Shown here in pieces: positions 25,651 to 34,754 of a stretch of 64,000 bases of DNA. Location of the stretch: assembly GCA_023388495.1 (NCBI GenBank), contig JAEWGC010000011.1:134402-198401 (forward strand). The letters run 5' to 3'. The translations under genes and the position numbers were made by a program. The DNA comes from Bacillota bacterium. GTDB lineage: Bacteria > Bacillota > Clostridia > Tissierellales > Tissierellaceae. The notes beneath the pieces were generated by a model. The model made no database searches. It was not told the DNA's origin and worked only from the letters and a program-made list of their open reading frames with translations. How positions within the stretch are numbered: the stretch's first letter is position 1; every line of letters starts with the position of its first letter.

Positions 25651-27152
25651 AAAAGGTGTTAATAACTATATGTTTTATAATCCTTATGACTTTCTTAACT
25701 TCATGTAGTATTAATAAATTTGAAACTAAGGACAGGATAAAGGCTCCAGAAAATAATTTGCCACCAATACAGGGTAAGTGGACCATAGAAAAAGTTATTG
25801 ATAGTCCTTATAAAAAGGGAAGTGTTGGAGAGTTAGAGTCCCTAGTTGGTAAAGAAGCTTTATTTCACAAATCTGCTACAGTAGTTGGAGAGGATTATGT
25901 TATGGAACCTACTTACAAATTAAAGAATGTGCAACTTGATGATTATTTATTATATAAATATAAAATAGCTCCAGAAGAGTTGCATTTATCTCCAGACAAA
26001 GCTCAAATAATAACCATACTTAGCAATAACCAATACTTTTACGAATTTATTAAATATAGTGATGATGAGATGATTGCTTTTGTTGAGGATAGATTTTATT
26101 TTTTTAAAAAGAACGTTGATAAGATAAGTAAGGAAGAAATTGACAGATATATAAATATTGAAGAAAATATCATGAGAATTTCAAATATTGAGGAAGTAGA
26201 TACATTACGTTCTGGAATTCTTCTAGGAATCAAATCCCATGTATATGATGAAATAAATGAAGTAGATAGTTGGAAATATAAAACACTTTGGATTAGGACT
26301 AATAATCGTACCATAGCATCAATATATGAAATGGAGGGGCTATTAGTACCAAGGAAAAAGGGGTTTTGGTTAGTAGATGTAACTAGAGAAGAAATAAATG
26401 ACTCCAAAAATGATAAGATTAAAGCAATTCAGAAGGGTAAATTTAAGGAAGAATTAATTGAAGATTCGGCTTCGTTTTTTATAGCGTCTTCTATAGAGCC
26501 TAGAGCGAAAATTCTATATCCATCAATACTTAAAAATATTTTATATATAGGTAATGACTATGTCTCTACTGAAGCAATAGACTTATCTAACAATAAAAGA
26601 AGATTACAAGTTTATCCAATTGACTATTTAGAGGAAGAAAAGGCTATTAAGGTTTCCGATATAATTGGTGAAGAGGGATTAAGAATATTTAAGGAAAGTG
26701 CTCAAAGTATAATTAAAACTAACTCCAATATATTGTTAGATGAAGAAAGCTTTGGTCTAGCAAGGCGAAATGGATATTGGATTATGAAGGGGCGAATAAA
26801 TTATGAAAGTAATGATGAAGAACTCTATAGAGATTATAATATAAAGACAATTCCTCCAAAGGAATTAGTAAATTATGATGAATTAACTATACCCTGGAAT
26901 GTTATAAAATCTAAAGTACCTGAAGCAATAGATGCTTATGCTTCACCTAATGAAGATATAATAATTATTATAACTAGAAATAACTTATTAGTATATTCAA
27001 TTAATAATCATGAAATATCTCAAAAGGAATTAGGAAGGATCAAAATTGAAAATTCAGAAACTATTGTTATGGCAGAATGGGCTACAGGCAGGTATACCAT
27101 GTTGTGGGAAGAAGAGTTCCTAAAGAATGAAACAAAAACAGTGAAATACTAA
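25647..27152 (+). CDS. Lipoprotein of unknown function
   Basis: A 501-residue exported protein with a lipoprotein signal and lipobox LTSC (Cys20). The rest is soluble and shows no domain I recognise; it contains repeated short beta-rich blocks with WTIEKVIDSPYKKG and a Trp near each. It overlaps the kinase gene by four bases, a position analogous to accessory lipoproteins that modulate a sensor kinase (as YycH/YycI do for WalK), but similarity to those is not seen. Accessory role is inference from context. Confidence 0.7.
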   Translation: MKKVLITICFIILMTFLTSCSINKFETKDRIKAPENNLPPIQGKWTIEKVIDSPYKKGSVGELESLVGKEALFHKSATVVGEDYVMEPTYKLKNVQLDDYLLYKYKIAPEELHLSPDKAQIITILSNNQYFYEFIKYSDDEMIAFVEDRFYFFKKNVDKISKEEIDRYINIEENIMRISNIEEVDTLRSGILLGIKSHVYDEINEVDSWKYKTLWIRTNNRTIASIYEMEGLLVPRKKGFWLVDVTREEINDSKNDKIKAIQKGKFKEELIEDSASFFIASSIEPRAKILYPSILKNILYIGNDYVSTEAIDLSNNKRRLQVYPIDYLEEEKAIKVSDIIGEEGLRIFKESAQSIIKTNSNILLDEESFGLARRNGYWIMKGRINYESNDEELYRDYNIKTIPPKELVNYDELTIPWNVIKSKVPEAIDAYASPNEDIIIIITRNNLLVYSINNHEISQKELGRIKIENSETIVMAEWATGRYTMLWEEEFLKNETKTVKY

Positions 27153-27173
27153 TACAGGAATGAGGGAAGTGTT

Positions 27174-27470
27174 ATGGGAGAGCTAATAGTTCATTTAGAA
27201 TTTGCAAAGATATTAGTAGCATTTGCACTTGGGGCAATAGTTATTACTGTTATAGCTTATCTTATTTTTAGGCAAAATAGAGTTATAAAATATATTCCAG
27301 GACTTATCATGATATTAATTGGAACATATAACCTATTTTACCTAGGAAGGGATTCTTCAACCTTAGAAGGGGTTAATAGACTATTAATAGTAACAACTAC
27401 CATGATTTCAGGGTTTATTGGACTATCAACTGGACTTATAATTGGAATATTTATAAAAGGAAGAGTATAA
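27174..27470 (+). CDS. Small polytopic membrane protein (98 aa)
   Basis: Unrecognised. Three hydrophobic helices: about 12-32 (LVAFALGAIVITVIAYLIF), 38-56 (KYIPGLIMILIGTYNLFYL) and 70-95 (LLIVTTTMISGFIGLSTGLIIGIFI). It is the last gene of the deacetylase/two-component operon and ends one base from the opposing glpP. Its likely terminator lies inside glpP at 27548-27590. Confidence 0.65.
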   Translation: MGELIVHLEFAKILVAFALGAIVITVIAYLIFRQNRVIKYIPGLIMILIGTYNLFYLGRDSSTLEGVNRLLIVTTTMISGFIGLSTGLIIGIFIKGRV

Positions 27471-27471
27471 A

Positions 27472-28035
27472 TTAAATATACCAAACATCCTTGGAAGATG
27501 TAGATATAGCTATAGCTCCGGAATCTAGGCTAGAATTTAAATCATGTTTATCCGTAATCAAACCACTGGCGATTACGGATAATTTTGTTTCTTTAATAAC
27601 CTTTTCTATTATTTTTGGCATTATACCTGGCAGTATCTCAATTGCATTTGGTCGTGTTTTTCTAATAGATGATATGGCATTTTCTAAAGCATAAGAATCG
27701 GGTATAAATAATCTTTGAATAGTGAATACCCCCATATCTTTACTTAGTCTCACTAGATTATTTTTTTCTGTTATTATTCCATCAGGTGATATATTTTTAA
27801 TTATATACTCTAAGCCCCAAGTATCTTTAGAAAAACCATCTATAGACTCTATATGTATATATAGACCTTTATTCTTTGACCTTATTCGATGAGATATTTC
27901 TTTTAAATTAAATATATTTCCTGTTAGAAGAAATATTATTTCACAAGGAGAAGCTAGAGCATCGTCTAATTTGTCTAAATCTTGAACTGCTGCAATTATA
28001 GGGTTTTCTGCTACTCTATCAAAAAAGTGAACCAT
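27472..28035 (-). CDS. glpP: Glycerol-3-phosphate-responsive antiterminator GlpP
   Basis: A 187-residue RNA-binding regulator. In Bacillus, GlpP with glycerol-3-phosphate prevents termination in glp leaders. The TIM-barrel-like sequence PIIAAVQDLDKLDDALASPCEIIFLLTGNI...VFTIQRLFIPDSYALE...ASGLITDKHDLN is the family core and length matches. ATG 28035 follows GAGGTGAT. No glpF, glpK, glpD or glp leader is in the window, so its targets are elsewhere. It is downstream of recX and the GIY-YIG gene. Confidence 0.9.
   Translation of the reverse strand: MVHFFDRVAENPIIAAVQDLDKLDDALASPCEIIFLLTGNIFNLKEISHRIRSKNKGLYIHIESIDGFSKDTWGLEYIIKNISPDGIITEKNNLVRLSKDMGVFTIQRLFIPDSYALENAISSIRKTRPNAIEILPGIMPKIIEKVIKETKLSVIASGLITDKHDLNSSLDSGAIAISTSSKDVWYI
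27548..27590 (+). terminator. Plus-strand terminator inside glpP
   Basis: Perfect 12-base stem TTATCCGTAATC (27548-27559) / GATTACGGATAA (27571-27582), 11-base loop, then TTTTGTTTCTTT on the + strand. It lies about 80 bases beyond the stop of the 27174-27470 gene, within the opposing glpP coding sequence (codons for the ASGLITDK region). Confidence 0.65.
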
Positions 28036-28072
28036 TATATCACCTCAAAGTTTATTATTAGATTCCATTAGT

Positions 28073-28318
28073 TTAGCTATGATTTTCAATAAGTTTAATT
28101 TTTTGATGTCTAGAAAGCTGTTTTATTGCATATTCTCTTTTTTGTGCATCTATTTTATTACTAAATTCTTCAAAATATACTAACTGTACAGGTAGTCTAG
28201 CCCTAGTATATTTTGAAGCCTTGCCTAAATTATGAAGATGGATTCTTTTATCTAAATTTATGGTCCAGCCTGTATAAAGAGTATTATCCTTACACTGTAG
28301 TATATATACATAACACAA
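28073..28318 (-). CDS. GIY-YIG nuclease family protein
   Basis: An 81-residue single-domain protein of the UPF0213/YhbQ type: CYVYILQCKDNTLYTGWT carries the GIY-YIG-like pair (VYI...LYTG), followed by ARLPVQLVYFEEF and the Glu of QKREYAIKQLS. TTG 28318 is chosen since AGGTGAT, a near-perfect anti-SD match, lies just before it; GTG 28327 would overlap that site. The gene starts inside or right at the recX end, so coupled translation is likely. YhbQ-like proteins have been tied to DNA damage, but the role here is unknown. Confidence 0.8.
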   Translation of the reverse strand: MCYVYILQCKDNTLYTGWTINLDKRIHLHNLGKASKYTRARLPVQLVYFEEFSNKIDAQKREYAIKQLSRHQKIKLIENHS

Positions 28319-28327
28319 AGTAATCAC

Positions 28328-28945
28328 CTAGTCTTTTAAAATTTCTTTAAGAACTTTAGATATAATATCATAGGAATACCCCTTTCGGCCAAGAAATCCT
28401 GTAAGTTTTCTATAAATACTATTTTTATCATCATTTTTGTAAGAATTTAGTTTCTTTAGAGCTAATTCCATTGCTGCATCATACTGATCGTCACTATCAA
28501 CAATGAGAGATTCATCTATTATATCTTTTGATATTCCCTTTAACATTAACTCATATTTTATTCTTTGAGGACCAAGTTTATTTAAGTTTATCTTATCCCT
28601 AATAAAAGATTCAGCAAAAGTTTTATCATTTAAATAACCATTTTCCCTACAATAATCCATTGCATTTTCAATATAAGATTCTTCAAAACCTTTACGTTTA
28701 AGAGAATTGTATATTTCCTTCTCTGACCTTTGTCTATATGATAATAGGTTAAGGGTATAGTTTAGAGCCTTACTTTTTTCCTCAGCCATGAGAATATCTT
28801 CAATAAATGTATCATCTACTTCCATGCCAACTTCTAGTTTATATTTAAATCTCAACTCTTCATCTATACCTATGGAAAAAACATTATCTACATAAACATT
28901 AACCCTATTTTTATTTTTCTGTGGTTCAATACTAGTGATTTTCAT
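28328..28945 (-). CDS. recX: Regulatory protein RecX
   Basis: A 205-residue, all-helical protein of the RecX family, which binds and modulates the RecA filament. Tandem three-helix repeats are visible: LNLLSYRQRSEKEIYNSLKRKGF, then CRENGYLNDKTFAESFIRDKINLNKLGPQRIKYELMLKGI, then the C-terminal repeat ending LTGFLGRKGYSYDIISKVLKEI. ATG 28945 follows AAGGAG. recA itself is not in the window; recX is first of a three-gene minus-strand group. Confidence 0.9.
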   Translation of the reverse strand: MKITSIEPQKNKNRVNVYVDNVFSIGIDEELRFKYKLEVGMEVDDTFIEDILMAEEKSKALNYTLNLLSYRQRSEKEIYNSLKRKGFEESYIENAMDYCRENGYLNDKTFAESFIRDKINLNKLGPQRIKYELMLKGISKDIIDESLIVDSDDQYDAAMELALKKLNSYKNDDKNSIYRKLTGFLGRKGYSYDIISKVLKEILKD

Positions 28946-28993
28946 AATAACTCCTTTTTTTAAAAATAATATTTCATAAACATATGTAGTAGT

Positions 28994-29021
28994 AAAAAGT
29001 CTTGGCGTACCAAGACTTTTT
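28994..29021 (-). terminator. Terminator of the pspC-like gene
   Basis: Perfect 12-base stem AAAAAGTCTTGG / CCAAGACTTTTT with loop CGTA. On the minus strand it follows the PspC-domain gene stop at 29021 and lies before recX. Confidence 0.85.
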
Positions 29022-29422
29022 TATTTATCTTTTTGATTAACTAATATATATATACCCAATAATATTAATAAAACTGGCCAGAATTTCCATAGTCTAGATA
29101 ACCTTAAGGTAAACCAAGGAAACAATAATTTAGTTAAAAGAAAACCACCCCATATAATTAGTCCTAGACCTAAAAATAAAGGAGTATTATTGCGAATTTT
29201 TGCGTTATGATTATTATAATCATCACTATAAAATATTCCATCATCTTCAGGTATAACAAACATACATATTAGATAGACTATAACTATGGTTCCAGAATAT
29301 GGTAATCCAAGCAAGACTAAGGCAATACGCACTACAGTAGGATCAATATTAAAATATTCTCCTATACCACCACAAATACCAGCTAAAACCCTATTAGTTT
29401 TAGAACGTTGTAATTTATTCAA
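29021..29422 (-). CDS. PspC domain membrane protein
   Basis: A 133-residue protein with an N-terminal PspC domain (LQRSKTNRVLAGICGGIGEYFNIDPTVVRIALVLLG) that includes the first membrane helix, a second helix IVIVYLICMFVIPEDDG, and two C-terminal helices. PspC-type proteins sense or respond to membrane stress. The start is TTG 29422 after GGGGGTG. Monocistronic, divergent from the FHA-SEDS-PBP operon. Confidence 0.85.
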   Translation of the reverse strand: MNKLQRSKTNRVLAGICGGIGEYFNIDPTVVRIALVLLGLPYSGTIVIVYLICMFVIPEDDGIFYSDDYNNHNAKIRNNTPLFLGLGLIIWGGFLLTKLLFPWFTLRLSRLWKFWPVLLILLGIYILVNQKDK

Positions 29423-29604
29423 ATTAACACCCCCATTTATATTGCTTTTACAATATCTTATCAGATTTTTACCTTTGTTTAAATAGTAGTTATAAAATTA
29501 TTAGAAAATTATTAGATATTTAAAAAGTATAGGTTTAAAATAATTCACAATGGACTAAGTTTGTGATAACATAAGTAAATAAGGAGAAGTTTGGAGGGAT
29601 AGTT

Positions 29605-30033
29605 ATGTATAATATATTAGCTATATTATTTAAGTATATATTTATTGTAATTATATATTTATTCATCTTTAGTATAATTAGACTTATTTATTTAGACATA
29701 AGAGGTATGGAAGGAATAGCTGCTGATGATAGGATATATCTAAAACTTATTAATAGAAAAGATTCTCTACCTTTTAAGATAAAGGAGTATTACTCTATTG
29801 ATGACTCTATTACATTAGGAAGACATGGAGATAATAGTATTGTAGTAAAGGATCCATTTGTTTCCAAAAGACATTTTCAGATAGTGAGGGATGAGGGTGA
29901 TTATTATCTAGAAGATTTAAATAGTGCCAATGGCACATATTTAAATGGGGACAAGATATTTGATGTAGTAAAATTAAATGATGGAGATATTATTAGGATT
30001 GGACAGATAGAATTCTTATTTGTAAATAGATGA
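29605..30033 (+). CDS. Membrane-anchored FHA domain protein
   Basis: A 142-residue protein: one N-terminal membrane helix (about residues 8-28), then a forkhead-associated domain with the phosphothreonine-binding residues GRHGDNSIVVKDPFVSKRHFQI and DLNSANGTYLNG. Gene order FHA-SEDS-PBP mirrors fhaB-rodA-pbpA of Actinobacteria, where a Ser/Thr kinase partner is encoded alongside; none is encoded here. It probably recruits a phosphorylated protein to the cell-wall synthesis complex. ATG 29605 follows GGAGGG. Confidence 0.9.
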   Translation: MYNILAILFKYIFIVIIYLFIFSIIRLIYLDIRGMEGIAADDRIYLKLINRKDSLPFKIKEYYSIDDSITLGRHGDNSIVVKDPFVSKRHFQIVRDEGDYYLEDLNSANGTYLNGDKIFDVVKLNDGDIIRIGQIEFLFVNR

Positions 30034-30045
30034 TAGGAGAATATT

Positions 30046-31293
30046 ATGTTTAAAAAGGCAATTAGGGGTAAGTCCCCAAGAAATTTATTATTTATATTTG
30101 AAATCCTAGCTTTATTTTTATTATTTGTATATCAAGGACAAATGATTGATAGGTTAACCCTAGGTACTGGTATAGGATTAGTATTAATAATATATTTGTC
30201 AAATTATATATTGACTAAAGTTTCGTCAGGTGACAATTATATTTTTTTAATAGTAACTATGCTAATATCCATAGGAATTATTATGATATATAGAATTGAT
30301 GAACAGCTAGGTATTAAACAGTTAATATGGCTGTCGGCAGGTATATTTATTTTCTTTTCAACCTATTTTGTTTTAAAATATATTAGGGGCTGGAAGAATT
30401 GGATATATCTTTATACTGGAGGATCTTATATTCTTTTTTTGATGACGTTTATATTTGGAAGTAGAAAAAAAGGGGCTATAAACTGGGTAAAGTTAGGAAG
30501 TATTGCTTTTCAGCCAGCTGAAATTACTAAACTATTACTTATTTTTATATTAGCAGCCTATTATTCTAATATATCAAAATGGAAGGAAAAGAAATACTCA
30601 TCCTATTATGTGATGGGAGTTATATATTCATTTATTATTCTGTTATTTCTACAAAGAGATTTAGGTACAGCATTGGTTTTCTATGCCATATTTATAGCAA
30701 TACAGTTTATTTATGAAGAAGATAGAAAGTTAATCTTTTATAATATTGGACTTTTTGCCATGGGAGGTATGCTGGGATATACATTATTTGATCATGTTAA
30801 AATAAGATTTCAAGCATGGTTAAATCCCTGGAAGTATATAGAAAGACAGGGATATCAAATAACCCAATCTTTATTTGCCATTGCTGAAGGAGGATTTTTT
30901 GGTAGGGGGTTAGGACTAGGACATCCAGACTTTATTCCAGTAGTATATACAGACTTTATCTTTTCTGCTATTTGTGAGGAAATGGGTATTTTCACAGGTA
31001 TAGGTATAATAATGTTGTTTATGATTTTAGTATATAGGGGTTTTAAGATTGCAATATCTCAGGAAAATCAATTCTATAAAATTCTTGCTTTAGGAATTAG
31101 TATATTATTTGGAATTCAATCATTTATTATCTTAGGCGGTGTTCTCAAGATGATACCTTTAACGGGATTAACTTTACCATTTGTTAGTTACGGAGGTAGT
31201 TCCATCTTATCAAGTTTTATAGCCCTTGGAATTCTACAAGTATGCTCCGAAGAAATAGAAATCAAGGAGGTTAATGATGGACAAGGAGAATAA
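30046..31293 (+). CDS. SEDS family glycosyltransferase (FtsW/RodA/SpoVE)
   Basis: A 415-residue polytopic protein with about ten to twelve helices. The SEDS hallmarks are GAINWVKLGSIAFQPAEITKLLLI, QRDLGTALVF, and the C-terminal EMGIFTGIGIIMLF...PFVSYGGSSILSSF. SEDS proteins polymerise peptidoglycan from lipid II and work with the class B PBP encoded next, whose start overlaps the end of this gene. RodA versus FtsW cannot be decided; the FHA partner favours the RodA/PbpA arrangement. Confidence 0.92.
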   Translation: MFKKAIRGKSPRNLLFIFEILALFLLFVYQGQMIDRLTLGTGIGLVLIIYLSNYILTKVSSGDNYIFLIVTMLISIGIIMIYRIDEQLGIKQLIWLSAGIFIFFSTYFVLKYIRGWKNWIYLYTGGSYILFLMTFIFGSRKKGAINWVKLGSIAFQPAEITKLLLIFILAAYYSNISKWKEKKYSSYYVMGVIYSFIILLFLQRDLGTALVFYAIFIAIQFIYEEDRKLIFYNIGLFAMGGMLGYTLFDHVKIRFQAWLNPWKYIERQGYQITQSLFAIAEGGFFGRGLGLGHPDFIPVVYTDFIFSAICEEMGIFTGIGIIMLFMILVYRGFKIAISQENQFYKILALGISILFGIQSFIILGGVLKMIPLTGLTLPFVSYGGSSILSSFIALGILQVCSEEIEIKEVNDGQGE

Positions 31294-32683
31294 AAGAATA
31301 ATAGTTGTTTTAGTAGGTTTTTGCTTATTATTCATATCTTTAATAGTATATATTAGCTATTTTCAAGTTTTTAGGGCGGAGGCAATAAAAAACAATAGCT
31401 ATAATAAGAGACTATGGATTAACGAAGAATCAATATTAAGGGGGGCCATATTAGATAGAAATGGCAAAACCTTAGCATATAGTGAGAAAAAAGATGATGT
31501 ATATAGAAGATATTATTCATATGGTAGATTATATAGCCATGTAATAGGTTATAGCTATAGAGAATATGGTAAAGCTGGTCTAGAGCTTCAATATAATAAT
31601 ACTTTACTAAATATAAATGAAAATGCTGCAATAAATGAAATAAAGAATATTGTAGCACCGACAACTGAAGGAAATTCCATTAAGCTGACTATAGACCATG
31701 AACTTCAAGTCAAAGCTAGATCATTGTTAAAGGGAAAGAAAGGATCGATTGTTGCAATGAACCCTATTACTGGAGAAATATATGCAATGGTTAGTCTTCC
31801 AGATTTCGATGTTTCAAATTTAAAGGAAGATTGGAAGGAGATAACAGAAAACCCAGACAGCCCTCTTATCAATAGAGCTACTCAAGGTTTATATGCTCCA
31901 GGATCAACATTTAAGGTTATAACCACTATAGCTGCTTTAGATACAACAGTATTAGATAAATCATATGATTGTGTGGGTAGTACAAATATTAATGGGTATA
32001 ATTTCAAAGACTATCAGGGAAAAGCCCATGGAAATATTGATTTAAAACAAGCATTGGTTAAATCATGTAACACTTATTTTACGGAAAAGTCAATCCAAAT
32101 AGGAAAAGAAAAAATAGGAAATGTTGCAGAAAAATTTATGATAAATAACAATATACCTTTTGATCTGCCAGTTAAAAATTCTCAATTTCCATTTAAGGAG
32201 AATTTAGGTAAAACAGATATTGCTGCTGCAGCAATAGGTCAGGGGAAGGTATTGGTTACACCACTTAATATGGCTTTGGTGGCCTCTGGTATTGCAAATG
32301 GGGGAAAGATAGTTGAACCTATTCTTGTTAAGGAGATCATATCTAAAAATGATAAAGTACTAAAAAGAAATACTACTGAAATTTTATCTCAAGGTACAGA
32401 TCCTATTACAGCAAATGAAGTTAAGGATATGATGGTAGAGGTAATAAAGTCTGGTACAGGAACAAATGCAAGAATAAGAAATGTAAAGGTGGCAGGGAAA
32501 ACTGGAACAGCTGAAAATCCTTCAGGAAAATCTCATGCATGGTTTATTGGCTTTGCACCAGCAGATGAGCCGAAGGTAGCAGTTGCAGTAATATTAGAAG
32601 AAGAGGGGTCAACTGGAGGTAAATCTGCAGCGCCTATAGCGAGGGATATTATGCTTTATGTAATAAATAATATCAATGAATAA
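31277..32683 (+). CDS. Class B penicillin-binding protein (PbpA-like)
   Basis: A 468-residue transpeptidase that cross-links peptidoglycan outside the membrane. It has a single N-terminal helix (about 10-30), a short dimerisation region, and the catalytic domain with SxxK (S210, STFK), SxN (S263, SCN) and KTG (K408, KTGTAEN). It lacks PASTA domains and is short, like mycobacterial PbpA. Of two adjacent ATG codons, 31277 is better spaced from AAGGAGG (31264-31270). Overlaps the SEDS gene. Confidence 0.9.
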   Translation: MDKENKRIIVVLVGFCLLFISLIVYISYFQVFRAEAIKNNSYNKRLWINEESILRGAILDRNGKTLAYSEKKDDVYRRYYSYGRLYSHVIGYSYREYGKAGLELQYNNTLLNINENAAINEIKNIVAPTTEGNSIKLTIDHELQVKARSLLKGKKGSIVAMNPITGEIYAMVSLPDFDVSNLKEDWKEITENPDSPLINRATQGLYAPGSTFKVITTIAALDTTVLDKSYDCVGSTNINGYNFKDYQGKAHGNIDLKQALVKSCNTYFTEKSIQIGKEKIGNVAEKFMINNNIPFDLPVKNSQFPFKENLGKTDIAAAAIGQGKVLVTPLNMALVASGIANGGKIVEPILVKEIISKNDKVLKRNTTEILSQGTDPITANEVKDMMVEVIKSGTGTNARIRNVKVAGKTGTAENPSGKSHAWFIGFAPADEPKVAVAVILEEEGSTGGKSAAPIARDIMLYVINNINE

Positions 32684-32697
32684 GGGGAGGTAGAAAA

Positions 32698-34500
32698 ATG
32701 GCAGGTAAAAATGAAATACTTGAGAGAAAAGATATTCCGCAGGAGAAAAAATGGGATTTAGAATCTATGTTTGTTGATTTTGGTGCATGGGAAAGAGCAT
32801 ACAACGATGCTAAAGAAATGGCTAAAAGCTTTGAATCCTATAGGGGTAAAGTAGTTTCTAGTAGTGAAAATCTTTACAATACCCTAAATGACATGGGAGA
32901 GTTATATAGGATAACAGAGCATCTATATTCTTATGCACATATGAAATTAGATGAGGATACTAGGGAAGGAAATTCTCAAGCTTTGTCAGACAAGGGATTA
33001 GGATTATATGTAGAGGTAGGGGAAAAAACTTCCTATGTAGTACCAGAAATATTAACATTAGATTTAGCCACATTAGAAAAATACTATGAAGAGAAGCCAG
33101 AATTAAAGCTGTACAAAAAACATATTGACAATATCATGAGACAAAAGGACCATGTATTATCAGCTAGAGAAGAATCTATATTGGCACAAATGGGAGAAGT
33201 AGCTAATTCACCACAGAAGATATTCTCTATGTTAAATAATGCAGATTTAAAATTCCCTACGATAATAGGTGAAGATGGAAGAGAAGTAGAAGTTACCCAC
33301 GGAAATTTTATTCCTCTTATGGAATCAAAGGATAGAGATGTAAGAAAGAGAGCTTTTGAAGCTTTATATGGAACTTATAAAGGATTTAAAAATACTTTTG
33401 CAGCTTCATTAAATGGTGACTTGAAAAAGAATATATTTAATGCTACAGTAAGAAATTATAAATCAAGTAGAGAAGCATCCTTGGACCAAAACAATATATC
33501 CTTATCCGTATATGACAATCTAATTAACTCTATTCATAACAATTTAGATAGTATGTATAAATATATGGAAATTAGAAAGAGAGCCTTAGGAGTAGAAGAA
33601 CTTCATATGTATGATTTATATACTCCAATAGTTAAAGATGTAGATTTTAAGATACCATATGAAGAGGGAGTAGAATTAGTTAAAAAGGCTTTGGTTCCAC
33701 TTGGCAAAGAATATATGCAGGTGGTTGAAGAAGGATTTAACTCCAGATGGATAGATATATATGAAAACAGAGGAAAGAGATCTGGTGCATATTCAAGTGG
33801 CTCCTATGATTCTAAGCCGTTTATATTATTAAACTATCATGATACATTAGACAATGTATTCACAGTAGCTCATGAACTAGGACATTCAATCCATAGCTAT
33901 TTCACAAGGAAGACCCAACCTTATGTTTATGGAGATTATTCTATATTTGTAGCTGAAGTTGCATCCACTGCAAATGAAGCTTTACTTATGGATTATATGC
34001 TAAAAAATGTTAAAGATAAAAATGAAAAATTATATTTATTAAATCATTATCTAGAAAGTTTTAGAACCACAGTATTTAGACAAACCATGTTTGCAGAATT
34101 TGAAAAGACAATAAATGAATATCTAGAAAATGGTGGAGCCTTAACTGCAGACTATTTATGTGAAACCTATAAGAAAATCAATGAATTATATTACGGACCA
34201 AATGTAGTAGTAGATGATGAAATAGCAATGGAATGGGCAAGAATACCTCATTTCTATTACAACTACTATGTATTCCAATATGCAACAGGCTACTCAGCAG
34301 CAGTGGCACTATCTGAAAAGATTCTAGAAGAAGGAACACCTGCAGTAGATAGATATATAAACTTCCTAAAGAGTGGAAGCTCAGACTATCCATTAAACGT
34401 ATTAAAGGCAGCAGGAGTGGATATGACTACAGAAGAACCAGTAAATAATGCAATGAAGTTATTTAGCAAGCTAGTAGAAGAGATGGATAAGTTGATATAG
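32698..34500 (+). CDS. pepF: Oligoendopeptidase F
   Basis: A 600-residue M3-family zinc peptidase of the cytoplasm that degrades peptides of about 7-17 residues. The zinc motif is HELGH (392-396) in VAHELGHSIHSYF with the third ligand Glu in FVAEVASTANEALL. Length and N-terminal helical lobe match PepF. It starts 14 bases after the PBP stop, with GGGGAGG upstream, so it may share the cell-wall operon transcript. Fits a peptide-fermenting lifestyle. Confidence 0.93.
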   Translation: MAGKNEILERKDIPQEKKWDLESMFVDFGAWERAYNDAKEMAKSFESYRGKVVSSSENLYNTLNDMGELYRITEHLYSYAHMKLDEDTREGNSQALSDKGLGLYVEVGEKTSYVVPEILTLDLATLEKYYEEKPELKLYKKHIDNIMRQKDHVLSAREESILAQMGEVANSPQKIFSMLNNADLKFPTIIGEDGREVEVTHGNFIPLMESKDRDVRKRAFEALYGTYKGFKNTFAASLNGDLKKNIFNATVRNYKSSREASLDQNNISLSVYDNLINSIHNNLDSMYKYMEIRKRALGVEELHMYDLYTPIVKDVDFKIPYEEGVELVKKALVPLGKEYMQVVEEGFNSRWIDIYENRGKRSGAYSSGSYDSKPFILLNYHDTLDNVFTVAHELGHSIHSYFTRKTQPYVYGDYSIFVAEVASTANEALLMDYMLKNVKDKNEKLYLLNHYLESFRTTVFRQTMFAEFEKTINEYLENGGALTADYLCETYKKINELYYGPNVVVDDEIAMEWARIPHFYYNYYVFQYATGYSAAVALSEKILEEGTPAVDRYINFLKSGSSDYPLNVLKAAGVDMTTEEPVNNAMKLFSKLVEEMDKLI

Positions 34501-34524
34501 TTTTAGTTCAAAGGGGTGAAAATA

Positions 34525-34713
34525 ATGTTGGAGATAAGGGCTTTGCCTAGTTTGGGTTCATTAATAATGAGCTATATTAGTGGATTAATTTTAATAGCTA
34601 TTATAGCCTTAGGTATATATATGGCTATGAAGGTCCTTTCTGTAACAAAAGACATTAAAGATATGAAAAGGGATATGAAGAGAATAGTTGAATTATTAGA
34701 TAATAAGGATTAG
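34525..34713 (+). CDS. Small membrane protein (62 aa)
   Basis: Unrecognised. One membrane helix (about residues 13-35, SYISGLILIAIIALGIYMAMKVL) followed by a charged amphipathic C-terminus (DIKDMKRDMKRIVELL). ATG 34525 is chosen because AAGGGG precedes it at a normal distance; GTG 34516 overlaps that site. It lies 24 bases after pepF and before a strong terminator. Confidence 0.6.
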   Translation: MLEIRALPSLGSLIMSYISGLILIAIIALGIYMAMKVLSVTKDIKDMKRDMKRIVELLDNKD

Positions 34714-34716
34714 GTA

Positions 34717-34753
34717 AAATTACCCTATTATAGCTACTATAATAGGGTAATTT
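34717..34753. terminator. Bidirectional terminator with 17-bp stem
   Basis: Perfect inverted repeat 34717-34733 / 34737-34753 with loop CTA, ending two bases from the stop of the opposing NAD kinase gene. Confidence 0.9.
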
Positions 34754-34754
34754 A

